Below, one piece after another: positions 34,142-45,220 of a DNA stretch of 64,000 nt. The notes under the pieces were generated by a model, which was given only the letters and a program-made list of their open reading frames with translations, was not told the DNA's origin and made no database searches. A program made the translations under genes and the position numbers. This stretch comes from Tanypteryx hageni. Its lineage: Eukaryota > Arthropoda > Insecta > Odonata > Petaluridae. The DNA lies in the NCBI GenBank assembly GCA_028673005.1, contig CM054113.1:37948117-38012116 (forward strand), written 5' to 3'. The number at the start of each line of letters is the position of its first letter. Position 1 is the first letter of the stretch.

Positions 34142-36237
34142 ATATTATTATTTATTTATTATTATTACTTAATTTTTGACAAGGGGCTCATCATTTAATA
34201 TATCTTACTGATTTTCCATATCAAAATATAATATATTTGGAATACTTTTATCATAATCCCGTCATATTTGACGGACAATTACGCTAGTTTGAAATTAAAT
34301 CCTGGAAAAGCTTTATTCAAATAAAGTAGATACAAAAAAGTTACAGACTTAAGACAGGTTTACGGTAAATATATGACTAGGGAGATGCCCGTTGAAATTC
34401 AACGGGAAAGCTTTTTTGTGAAATAAAAAGTGAACATAAATATGCCTTGACTTTCTTTGGATGGCAAGAAAACAAACTTTTGTTCTTTTAGGCGTTCGTT
34501 GTTTCAAGTTTCGAACTCCTACGATGATTCTAAGTACCTAATTTTAACATAAGAATGATTAATATTCTACATTGAAGTGTACTCCTCGTAAATATCGCAA
34601 CGAATGTTGTTTACATTGGTTGCTATGAAAATAATTTCTCTCCCTCTCCCCCTCTCTCTCTCTCGTACTAATTGTAAGGGCATTCAAAGCACGCTTTCGA
34701 CCATAAGGATTGAAATAACAACAGGATTTCGAAGATTAACAATGCAATGGGCTGGCATGGCAACATCCCGTTAAAATGGCAAGATTTACCCAAAATATGT
34801 GCATTTAACGTATAACATGGGGAATTTCGAATTGTAGGCAGGAATAGATGAACATAATAAGAAAATTCATAGTTTTTCTTTAAAATGGGCTTGATCCGAA
34901 GATCATAGATGAATTCTTTCTAATTTAGATCTCAAAAAGAATAAAATCCTGCAAGTGAAAAAGTTGATTTTCACGTGTTATCATAGGGGAAATGGAAATG
35001 CTTACCTAGGAGTCGAACCTAGGACTTTGTTCGAGATTTCTTTATTCGTCATCATCTTACAATATGTGAATCAATCATTCCTGCCAAATATAAAAAAATG
35101 AATCTCGTTCCATTATGGAGTTATTTGCATTTTTATAGCGTGACAGAGGGAGCCACCAAGGGACAAAGGGATAGAAGTAGCCTTTTATTATTGTTAGATT
35201 ATTATTGCTAGAACATATGATGGCCTGAGTTTAGCTATAACCTCACGATCGTGAGTTTGAATAGATAATCGAATAAAACGTTCGTTTCCGCTTGCCCAAC
35301 TAAAATTACCGCCTACGCAATTTATCATTCATAGTTTTTCGTCGGGTTTGCAGCGAACGACCGATGGATTGTACCAATCACCCTCTGGGGAGCACTAATG
35401 GATGTAAAAGACCATTTATAACTTTTTTAAATCCCATCATCCGTACGTCGCCATGTTTTTTTTTGTTCGTCCATTGCGCATTTCTTTCACGTTCCGATCG
35501 AAACGAGTCGACGAGCGAAAACGTACCTGCGTTCCTGTTTATCCCGAACGAAAAGTCAGTGCTCCTTTTTATGTGTAGGTATATGCCCCTTCGAAACCTT
35601 TTTTTTTATATTACCGCTCTTTTCCCTAGCCTTCGTTCAACTCACTTCGCTCCTCACTCCTTTTCAGTCGCCCTCGCGTAATAAGCGCATGACTCATTGG
35701 CTCAGAGGGGATGCGAGTTCACTGGAGGCGAGCTAGCGGGGAGAGCGCGATTCTCCATGTCTGGAGGCTCTCCTCTTCCCCCGACATTCAACTCCCCCTT
35801 TTCGTCATTCACTCGGATCCAGAGACAATGTCCGCTTCGCCGATGGCGGTCTCTCCCTCTCGAAAATTACTCTAGGACACGCGAGGAGATTTCACGGAGG
35901 AGGGGGGTCTGATCACTTTTAAGGATCTCGCCCTCCCACGGGACCTCTAAAAAAGGACGCGGGAAAGTATGTAGAGGGAGAAAGTGCAAGGGCGAATTTA
36001 CGAGATTAAATGCAGCTGTACAGTTGAGAAGAGTCTGCGCCGCCCACTATGTTTTTGTTCGAAGGGTATTCAAAATAGAATGTTGGATTAGGTGAATGAA
36101 GGTTGACTCTCGAGGTGGCCTTTTTGAAGTTGAATAGGTTATATGGGAAGTTCCCAAAGCCATATGAGGATATCGCATTCAGAGGCTACAAATATGTAGT
36201 TATGACAATGTATTGGTGGCGTCCAGTCTAAAGGGCA
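34142..36237. other. unique DNA; B-box-like motif at 35011-35033
   Basis: A minus-strand tcctaggttcgactcctagg (about 35011-35033) resembles a tRNA T-arm with a pairing stem, but no A-box is seen at the expected distance. The 35360-35960 part is GC-richer with frames of 71 and 105 codons and no motifs. Nothing else is supported. Confidence 0.35.
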
Positions 36238-36659
36238 TTAATTTAATCCTAGTCCATGCAGATTGGATTTTCCCTTTATGTAAAGAGGCCAGCCTTTCCA
36301 CAATGGTTGTTTCCAGGTTATAAAACATGGAGTTTCAATTTCATCTACAAAAGTTATTTTCGTCCTATAACAATCGCCATTTCTTTCACGTCCAATCTGT
36401 TTAGCATTTGAAAAATATGAAGCACCTCTCTAAATCTTGTCTATTTATGAACGAGTTGAATCATAGGTGTCAGTAACAAGTTGTGCTGACAGATTACACT
36501 AATCCCTACCGTTGGCCAGATTGGTGGGTGGCATGAAATGGATCGATGAACCAAAGCGTATTTCTGCTGCAAGATGACCCCTTATATCGGTAATTTGAAT
36601 TTGAATGCCTAGCCGATTCGCCTCTGTCCTATGCACAGTGGGTATCTCAGAGGTAGTGC
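36238..36659 (-). other. protein-like open segments, unrecognised
   Basis: On the minus strand three neighbouring open segments in different frames read like diverged coding sequence. One ends with a TAG near 36510 and contains HLAAEIRFGSSIHFMPPTN. One ends at 36238 and contains TKITFVDEIETPCFITWKQP. A third lies between them. Stops and frame changes would make it a pseudogene or transposon relic. No family is recognised, and chance cannot be excluded. It abuts the 3' side of the SINE at 36660, so part of it could be that SINE's tail. Confidence 0.2.
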
Positions 36660-36919
36660 ATTAAATAGCCGGGGAAGGGAGGAGGGAAACTCGGTGCCGG
36701 CATTTGCCTGCTCTTACGAAGAACACCAGGAGAGCCAACAGCTTAACGTCCCTTCCGAAGGACGGAACAGCTGAATTTGCGCGGTCTCCTCAAACCACAC
36801 AAACAGGGGGCCGGGCGATCTTGGAAAAATCCTACTTGCGCAGGATTCGTACCCGATGCCTTTTCAAGCAGCAGGCAAGTAGCAGCCAGCGTCCAAACCA
36901 CTACACCACCGGCACCCCT
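36660..36919 (-). mobile_element. tRNA-headed SINE with shared domain, different tail
   Basis: On the minus strand the tRNA-like head (36919-36835) has D-arm gtggtgtagtggtttggacg and B-box tcgggtacgaatcctgc. The central domain (36775-36670) has tccgtccttcggaagg, gacgttaagctgttggc, tggtgttcttcgtaagagc and gagtttccctcc. After this domain the sequence leaves the tail of the 21549 copy and continues as cttccccggctatttaat. The head also differs from the 21549 head. It is therefore a separate SINE family sharing only the domain. Confidence 0.75.
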
Positions 36920-37179
36920 TAGATCGATAATTATAACCATGAAACTAAAATATATTTCATATAGCGGACCGTATTGGAAGTTAAGAATGCTTCGACTAGA
37001 AAGGCTAAGGCGTACATAGGAAGTTATTTGGTATCATAAAAGTGAAAGTCGAGCACGAACAATTTTTTAGCGTTTAAAGTTCACCAAAAAAGCTATTACA
37101 ATCTTAGTTTTAATTAATAAATGTGAAAGTATTTATATTAAATTCCACGTAGCACTTTTTCATGAGAGCTTTGCGGGTC

Positions 37180-37436
37180 TTACGTTGCACACCCTATCGG
37201 GGTTCTGCGGCACGCTGGGATGCCGCAGCTGATTGGTGCGGGTGCCGCGAATTAATATCGATTCGGAAATCTCGGTAGGGCAATATCACCCCCTAAAAAA
37301 TGGTGATGATCTAATTTATAGTACCAACATATGTTTGGACCAAACGTAATATATCCCTGTGTATACATATACTATAACATTTTTTCAATACTGTTTATCT
37401 TTGAAACGGTTCTACACCTACAAAATTGTTGGGAAC
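37180..37436. mobile_element. hAT-like element, worn left end
   Basis: The right end, reverse complemented, reads aagtggttcccaacaa, a standard hAT terminus. The left interior has cggggttctgcggcacgctg and gatgccgcagc, a block that typically follows cagtggttcccaacc at hAT ends. The outer left terminus is degraded and no target duplication is clear. Confidence 0.5.
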
Positions 37437-37599
37437 CACTTATATGACGAGCATTTCAGTATCTTTTATAAGAAGTGGTATCAATATTTGGAAATGTATG
37501 AGTTTGCAAAGTGATGTATGTTATGATTATATTGGTTTTTATGTTGTCGAGGAAAGAAATGAATACTTAGGCCATTGGAATTATAACATCTCCTTAGGG

Positions 37600-37901
37600 C
37601 CAGTGGTGCCCAACCTACGGCCCGCGAAGGGTTTTTGTCCAGCTCGCGAAGCTATAATTAAAAAGCAATTCATAAATTTTTATGATAATTTAGGTAATAA
37701 AACTTTTAATGTTGAAATATTAACCATATAAACCTTATTTAAAATTGATGTTCACTTATATGGCACCTCAGAATATATAGGTAACCTCCATTTGAAACTC
37801 TAATCCGGCCCACCGAAGAATTGGCAACTTCCAATGTGGCCCGCCGAAGGATTCGCAATTACCGATGTGGCTCGCCATGTAAAAAAGGTTGGGCGCCATT
37901 G
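37600..37901. mobile_element. hAT-like MITE (about 302 bp)
   Basis: The left end is cagtggtgcccaacc at 37601. The reverse complement of the right end is caatggcgcccaacc. Flanks ccttaggg and cctttagg agree at 7 of 8 when the element is taken as 37600-37901. Subterminal ggcccgccgaagg-type blocks (ctacggcccgcgaagg left, gtggcccgccgaagg right) are shared with 40087-40412 and 50040-50113. Confidence 0.75.
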
Positions 37902-37909
37902 CCTTTAGG

Positions 37910-38817
37910 CGAACGGATACTCACGTACTCCCCGTGAAATGCCGTCGCTGTCGATAAGTCATCAGGTTTCGAAGTGTTTTCCGTTATTTGTTTACATCTG
38001 AGTATTTAAATTATTCGCTAAACGCGTATCTGTGTGCTTAGAATATTATCGTTAAGGTTGATGCTAATCTACGTACCTTTAACCAGACCTTGAGGGCTTG
38101 CCAATGTTTTTAAACGTGATTCTTCTGGGCAGTGGCTCGAGTTGGTCGCTTGGCGCCCCTTTGGCGTTGTCGCGGAACAAGGCCGGCAGAAGGTGCCTGA
38201 GTGGGATGTTGTAGAAGAACCTCAACGTCCACCTTATTCGATTGGGAAATAAAGAAGTGCACTACAGATTTATAAGTCAGCAGTTTGAACAAATATTCTG
38301 CTGAAAGTTTCTTGTCGGTGAAAACTGCAAGAAGAGGACATGGATTTTTAGCTGGAGGGGGCCTTCGAACTCGAAAGGGCGTTATTCAGTTCCAGTTACT
38401 CCCTCATCAATCTCAGACTATTTTAATTTTTACCGTGACTAATTCATTCGTCCCAGATTTCGTTTCGCAGGAGATGTGTACAATATGTCCCAAAATGAAT
38501 ATGCCACAAAAACAAAGTTAAATATTATATTATTTTTTGAAATAACAACAAAAGAAACCTTTAAAGAGTTGAAAGTTTTATTTGTTAAAATCAAGTTTAC
38601 ATTAATTTTTTTAATTTCGGAACTTTTCGTAAAGTGTCTTATCAATGATGCTGTCTTATCCATTCCTGCTGGTGTGCTGGAAAATATGTTAATTAGACTC
38701 AAAATAGATAATGATGGAGCCAATGTAAAAGCTAGTTAATAAAATTAAACATAGTTTTCAACCTTTCAGAGGTTATTTTCCTTTGAGCGTTGTTGTTATA
38801 TGAAACACTAAAATTAT
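37910..38817. other. unique DNA, no supported feature
   Basis: Frames at 38439-38739 on both strands have no recognisable domain. Confidence 0.4.
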
Positions 38818-39002
38818 TAGTGTAACCTCGAAAGAACGAGGACAGCTTATAAGGAGAACTTGATTATAGCGAGCGAAAACACTGTCATCATCAATTTCTT
38901 AACGTTACATATACGGAATATAATTTTAGGATATAATGAGTACTCGTTAGAACGAGTATTTTTATGAATGTTATAAATCCTTGCTATATCGAGATTTCAC
39001 TG
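38818..39002. mobile_element. mariner/pogo-like mini-element (185 bp)
   Basis: The left end tagtgtaacctcgaaagaac and the reverse complement of the right end cagtgaaatctcgatatagc agree at most positions, with a TA after the right end. A small palindrome, tactcgttagaacgagta, lies inside. Termini of CAGTGRAAYCTCGATATA type are common in Tc1/mariner/pogo elements. No transposase frame. Confidence 0.5.
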
Positions 39003-40078
39003 TACATATTTAACTTTGTTTTTGGCATTTTGTGACATCGCGTATTTCACCCAATGAGTTGCAACTTTTTCGAGAAAAAATGACTTCGTTATTGTGGGAC
39101 GAGCCAATTAGCGAATCTTCCATTTGAGAAATTCACTTTTTACACATTGAAAATATCCATACTCTCATAAGAATTAATAAAATAAACTTTTAATAATTTC
39201 GAGCTCTCTTCGTTAATTACTTGGTAATTGATAGAGGAAGGAAATGTTGTATCAGCCGGTACAACCGCTACCAATTCCGTTTTTAGAGGAAACGATCTTT
39301 TCTAACTCGTTAAATTTTCGTGTTGTTAAGTTTTTTGTGGGCCGTTTTTTAAGTTCGTCAGAGTGTTAAACCCTCTTTCTCCACCCGAATCACAGAAAAT
39401 ATCTCCCAGATTCCACGAATCATCGGCGTTGATTAAAAATCTGGATCGTTTTTTTGTGTCGCGGTTTCTTTAAATCCATTTCCTTACTCTTCTCAGCTCA
39501 ACATCCTCATTCTACCACTGTCCTCGCGATGATTTATTTCACTCATTCCTGCTTCAGTCCCTCCGACGACGACTTGTCAAATCGCCCGCAGTATATTATA
39601 TTTATTGCGACCTCGTTTAATAGATTCCTGGACGTTGTCCAGCGCGTTTTGTATGCGAGTTGGTTACAAACTGTTGAAAATATTGAGTTTGATGTTCGTA
39701 ACGAATTCTTTGAGGCGGTATTATTGACCGCTGTCACGTTATGAATGCTAAAGAGCGAGAGAAAATAACTTAGCAGATTAAATCATTATTTGCTTAATTC
39801 GTTGCACGTGTTAACATTTGAGGTATCGCATTTTCGAAAATTATTAGCGAGCATTTTTTCAGTTTCTAGTGATCGTTTAATCCAAATCCGTTCGAACTTT
39901 TTTTCCATTCAACCCTTGAATAGTTTGATCAACTCGTTGGTACCACCGCTAATTTTAATTATCTAATAAACTTGTCTTCACATATGATAAATGAAGTTTA
40001 TTGGTATCTCTTTGGGTTTCGTTTGCTACTACTTTTGGTGCCGATACCACACTTTGAATGGCACTGGTTTAATCTATC
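39003..40078. other. AT-rich unique DNA, no supported feature
   Basis: Frames at 39454-39744 show no motifs. Confidence 0.4.
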
Positions 40079-40086
40079 GTCTATAT

Positions 40087-40412
40087 CAAGGATCTGCAAC
40101 CTACGGTCCGCGGTCCACATGCGGCTCTCGAGAACGCTTTATGCGGCTGGCGAAGCTGTATTGAATAAGAGTTAGAGAAAATTTCAATTGGACAATCTCA
40201 AATTTTTTCAGTAAAATGATGATCTCAAACCCTTAACGCTAGTTAAATATACTCGATTTTCGCTTATATGAGACCACAGAAACTCCAGAAACTTATAATT
40301 TATTCACTCATCCGCCCTCCACCTCTCCGGTACTTTGACTTCCAATGCGGCCCTCCGAAGCATTCACAACTGCGAATGTGGCCCTTCGTGCAGGAAAGTT
40401 TGCTGACCTCTG
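40087..40412. mobile_element. hAT-like MITE (326 bp) with perfect TSD
   Basis: The left end is caaggatctgcaacc. The reverse complement of the right end is cagaggtcagcaaac. The 8-bp flank gtctatat is identical on both sides (40079-40086 and 40413-40420). Subterminal blocks ggtccgcggtccacatgcgg (left) and aatgcggccctccgaagc (right) relate it to 37600-37901 and 50040-50113. No coding capacity. Confidence 0.85.
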
Positions 40413-40699
40413 GTCTATATCAACGCAAGGCCGTTTGCACCATTTTGTCATCAGTCAGCCCTACAAAATTTATTTTCTATTATAGGCTTTGTATTTGAAT
40501 CAGAGGAGTTCGTGCGTAAGTCAAGAGAAAAATTAATGGTTGATAAATCGCAAGAGATTAATATGGTTTCGAAAAAAATTGCCTTGGTTTGGGGTGTAAA
40601 GGTTGTTATTAATCACGGCTTGTATCGAACTTTAATTCGCGTGTTTTGCCTCTGATGTTCTTGTTGTAGCTTTTTGCCTAATACGTTCCATACATTACA

Positions 40700-41023
40700 A
40701 AGCCGCGCCCCCCTCACCTAAGAAAACTATCTCCGCGCCACCCTTTATATTCTATACCATGTTCAATTACAGTTCATAAACAATGCCTATTGGACATACA
40801 GTTACCATTAATAAAACCATCTTAAGGAAAAACATGGACGCAAACGATACGTCCTAGCCAATTGAGGGCTATAAATTGGCTGCTGCATATTGTAGGTCTC
40901 AAGATAAGGATGGTCAAACGGGCAATAAATATATGAGAGATCTTTTGCGCCCCCTCCCCCCCCCCCCCGACCTATCCATCGCGCCCCCCAAGGGGGGCGC
41001 ACCCCACAGTTTGGAAACTACTG
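40700..41023. mobile_element. probable hAT-like element, right end only
   Basis: The sequence ending at about 41023 reads, reverse complemented, cagtagtttccaaactgtgg and ggtgcgcccccc, a typical hAT end. A run of 13 C lies at 40956-40968. The left boundary is not visible. The 40700 start is a guess from the matching gccgcgccccc block there. Confidence 0.4.
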
Positions 41024-41929
41024 CGTTTAAGGTGAAATTTTCCTTCTCTGGCTTTTAACGTACGGTAATTTCTTCACGGGGTCGACGGGACGCGACCTGG
41101 ACCTAACTTAAATGGCATTCGTGCCCCTATAAATGCACTGGCCGTGGCGTAGGTTGGTATCCCGCGTCCGTAAATCTCGAACTAAGTCCATTTCGTTTTA
41201 TTTTTTCCTTCCTATTCCTCCGAACGCGTAACTCTTCCTCGCTTTACACCTCCACGCTCCCTCTCTTTCTCACTCCCTTCTCGCCGTTTTATCCATCACG
41301 GGCCAAGGACGGCCGCCCTGCATCCCCGTTGTCTCGACCGACTTGAGAGGAGAGAAAAAAAGTAAATTACGCGTCCGGTTTGCAGGTGACTCACGCATCC
41401 GCACGTTTTTTACCGCTGTCTCTATTAAACACCTCACCACCTGTTCCGATTCCTCTTCCTATACTGCTTTTATCTCTTCGGCTATTATTCGATCTGCTTT
41501 TGTTTGGCAGTTCTGCTCAATTTGTGTTCCCGGTCCTCATCGTTTGGATTTTCAACGAATTTTTCTGCACCTAACACGCCGCCTTCTTTAAAATTTTCAC
41601 ATGTCCACTAATCCTACTCACTAAACCTAGTGTTCCAGCATCTTTCGCCACCTATCTTACTACTTCGCAGTTCTTTATATATTCGATCGTCTGGATAATA
41701 TCCTCGCCTTACGCAGCCTCTCAAATTTACTTCCTACATCAATTTCTTCGCCTCATACAATTGCTCTAACCACGCCTATGACCTTACTTAACTCCTGTAT
41801 GCAGGCCTATTGTTTGGCCTCCTTCACTTCTTCCTACATAGTATTATGCACCTTCTCGGCCTTGTAGAACTGTTATTCCACTCTTCAATATCCTTCGCCA
41901 ACTCAACTTCCAACCATGGCCTTAACTCC
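41024..41929. other. unique DNA, moderately CT-rich
   Basis: Frames near 41343-41591 have no domain. No repeat partner was seen. Confidence 0.35.
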
Positions 41930-42445
41930 TTCCATTCTTCCTTTGATTGCTGTTCTCTTTCTCCCCATCTTATCCCTCTCTCCTCCTTCCTCTTCTCGCT
42001 CCCCTCCTGGCCTCTCATCCACCTCTCCTCCTCCCCACCCCTCCCCTCCTCACCACCCCTCCCCTCACTCCTACTCCCCTCTCCTCACTCCTACTCCCCT
42101 CTCCTCACTCCTACTCCCCTCTCCTCCTCCGCCCCCTCGCCTCCCCCTCTCTCTACATTCTCTCCCCTCCACTCTCCATCCCCTTCACTCTACTCTCCAT
42201 CTCCTACTCTACTTCCTCTACCTTCTCCACCTCCTCTCCTCCTCTACCTCCTTCCCTCCTTTTCTTCCCTCTCCTTCCCCTCCTCAATCCCTCTCCGCTC
42301 TCCCCACTTACCCTTCCTTCTCCATCCCTTTTTCCCCTCACCCCCCACTTCTCTCGTCCGTACCCCTTTCCTCCACTCTCTCTCCCCTTCTCTTTCACCT
42401 TTCCAATCCCTCTCTCCATTTTCTCTCTATAACCATCCCCCACCC
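41930..42445 (+). repeat. pyrimidine-rich tract with 20-bp tandem units
   Basis: About 500 bp almost wholly C/T on the plus strand. Three identical 20-bp units (ctcactcctactcccctctc) lie at 42064-42123. Three overlapping frames of 161 to 219 codons run through it in all plus frames, and the minus frames are open too. That is the signature of low-complexity sequence, not of a gene. Confidence 0.9.
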
Positions 42446-44888
42446 TTCCTTTGCGTGGATACGTGGTGAGGTCCCAATGGCTGTCCTTAGAAACGTCCTT
42501 GCCGCGGGCGTGATCAGCTATCTCTCAGAGTCGTGAATCTCCGAAAGTGATTGTGTTTTTTCGCGCACCCCGCCCTCTCGCTCTCTCTGTCTCACGCGTA
42601 CGAACCCGGTTTGGGTGGTGAACAAAAAGGAGTGGCGCTGCAGGCAAGACGGAGATCGAGTGGAAGAGAAATAAACAGCCCAAACCCGGCACGGGACATT
42701 ATTTTCCATTTTGGCATAAAATAACACCGCTGGCGGAATTAAAAGGAGAAATGAGTCATATGCAAATTGAAGGACGTCGGAAATATTCAACGTTATTTTT
42801 GGTATACCCCTCTCTTTTTATCGTTTTCTGTTTCTCGCTCCCTCCCAAGTGTCCCTTTCCCTCCGTCCAAAATTTCCGACACAGTTCTCGCGTCGTAAAA
42901 AAACCGTGTTGCACAAGGGACACGCAGGTCTCTTTCTTAATAAAACGAACAACGGTAAACATTCCGGCAAGGTGACCTGCCTTCCAACCGTGGCGGCCTT
43001 CGGGGGCAGTCGTGTGATATTATGGGCCGACCGCAGGAAAAAAATGAAAATAAAAACGCAACTCGAGTGACTGTAAACGTTCGCCCGTAATTGCGGTGTT
43101 AGGTTTTTTTGTGGCGGGACCTTAACAGAGGCCATATATTAGAATTCGGCGGTTTTATGTCCTTTTTCACGACGTAATGCGATTTCGATCGGTTGACTTG
43201 CATTCATTTTCAAAACGGTACCGCTTATATGGGTTAAATATTTTAGTTAATTTTTTCGGATTTTTATCTCATTCGACGTTCAAATGGTACCATGTTCATG
43301 TTAAGATAATAGCCGCCTTCTCTGACGCGTGGAACCTATATTCCCTCCAATTTTATTCACAGTGACTCTAGTGATAACGAATATTTATTAGAGACGTTTA
43401 TGCCTTTTCTCAATGCAAGAGGAACGTTTTCAACCTATCTTGAACTGAGATCATTAGATTCATCCGTGAAAGAGGCAAATGAATTTAATAAACCTACTTA
43501 ATAATGGCATAATAATTTTGTTTGACACCTAATATAATTGTATACTTTAATTTAAGGAGATCTTTATTGTATGAGTCAGAAAAGAGAGATTAAGAAGCAA
43601 CAGAATGAGATGTTTTATACAAGACCGATAAAAAAGAAAATCACGGCATCCAAGTATTCAGCAGCTTAGTTTTACTATACTATACTAGCTTCTGAGGTGA
43701 AAAAATACTTAGCCAAATTAAAACGAAAGTTTTCGCTATTGAGCTAAAAGTACTGATGGCATCGGATTTTTGTTAGCTCTTTGCGGCTTTGCTGAGGAGA
43801 AACGCCTTTCTCTCGGAGTGCTATAGTTGGTTACCGAATGATTAAATAAAAGCAAGAAAACGAAAAGACACGACTGGCATGACTTAGGACATCTGTTTTG
43901 AAACCGTAGCTCACGAGGCATTCGAATACGTTTAAATCTCTCCTCGAATACTGTAGACAAAGGGATTCGCCTCAGTTGTTATGCTAAGCGGGTTATTTCA
44001 CCGTTTGTGACGGGGATACGGTCTAGAGGTTTCCTAAGATATTTTCTGTGGAATAATTCTGTGCGCAATACTATGAAATGATCGTTCAGGTTTCTTTTCG
44101 AATTGGATCAGGTTTTTGTCTGCGCATGAAAAACATTTGATTTCAGTAAAGCTGAAAGCGTTTTTTTTATTAAGCTTACTAGTAAAAGGTGCTTGCATTC
44201 TGCGAGCATTTCATCTCACCGCCGAAATGCGTATCTGGTTTATTCATAACCATTGGGTAGTTCTTAAAAGGAGCTGTTTTTACTTTTAAAATTTTTATTC
44301 TCAAGCGCCACGGGATCGATCATTTTCTATAGTTTTACCAGAAGATGAGATGATGATTTCTTTAGGCTATACATAAGACTGCGACTTAGAATTTTGATTG
44401 GGATTCTTTGCTTATAATGTAAGACTTTTCCTTTTCGTAGTCATAAAAGCTACACTTGTTTAGGAGGCCAATGTGTAAACTTTTCAATAACATGTCTTGG
44501 TATTGGCACATTGCCTGGGGCGCATTTAAATTAGGTCATGAGCTTGGATTTAATTATTTTGCGCTCGGTAGGTGTAATGGAAAACAGGTGACGTTTGTTA
44601 CCAAACGCCATTTGAACGCAGGCATTGCTTATGGCATGTTAAAAGGAAATTAGTGTTTCGAGGAAATGAAAATAAAGAGTAGGTAAACGCAATTCGTGGA
44701 ACAAAGTCTGGAAGAGTGAGGGGGGAAGAGTAGTCGCGGATCTTTCGGAGGAGCTGGGATTTGGGAGTCGTCAGAGTGAAAGACGTAAACAGTCTATGAG
44801 ACAATCTCTCGGCTAAATTAAGCGCGGTCGAACCTATTAGAGAGAGAGAAAGACTTCGCATTTAATTAGGACGCTTATAGTTACAAGG
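42446..44888. other. unique DNA, no supported feature
   Basis: The 42540-43100 part is more balanced in composition and has overlapping frames on both strands without motifs. The rest is AT-rich. Confidence 0.4.
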
Positions 44889-45080
44889 GTTGATGGGACA
44901 GACAGACAGACAAACGACTTTATTTAGGGCGAAATTGAGACTATATAGTCCCTTCTTACATTTAACCCTTTCGTCATATAAGTAGTTACTATATTTACAT
45001 GTCAAAAGAAATTAAATTACATAAAAATTACAGTAAAATATATACAAATTACAAGTTAATTATATATTGGTTAATAGATG
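44889..45080 (-). mobile_element. non-LTR retrotransposon 3' end
   Basis: On the minus strand: gggttaaatgtaagaagggac, tatatagtctcaatttcgcc, ctaaataaagtcg and a (TGTC)n tail. This matches the terminal block of 21181-21257 (gggttaaatgtaggaatggac, ccaaatttcgcaggaataaagacg, (TATC)n). It is thus a third insertion of that family, reduced to about 190 bp. Confidence 0.7.
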
Positions 45081-45220
45081 ACAGATTATTACCAAAGAAT
45101 ATTGTTAGTTTGGGGAGAGAGGGAGGAAGCGCGGAACTGTCGTTTTTAAAAGGGTACCTTTTTGTTCAAATCTGAATAGCTAACAGAGTAAAGGCCATAG
45201 GGAGTCGTTGGATCACCACC

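Noticed and set aside
41810..42536. Overlapping frames of 161, 206 and 219 codons
   Set aside because: All three plus frames are open across the same pyrimidine tract and encode only Ser, Pro, Leu and Phe. This is a composition effect.
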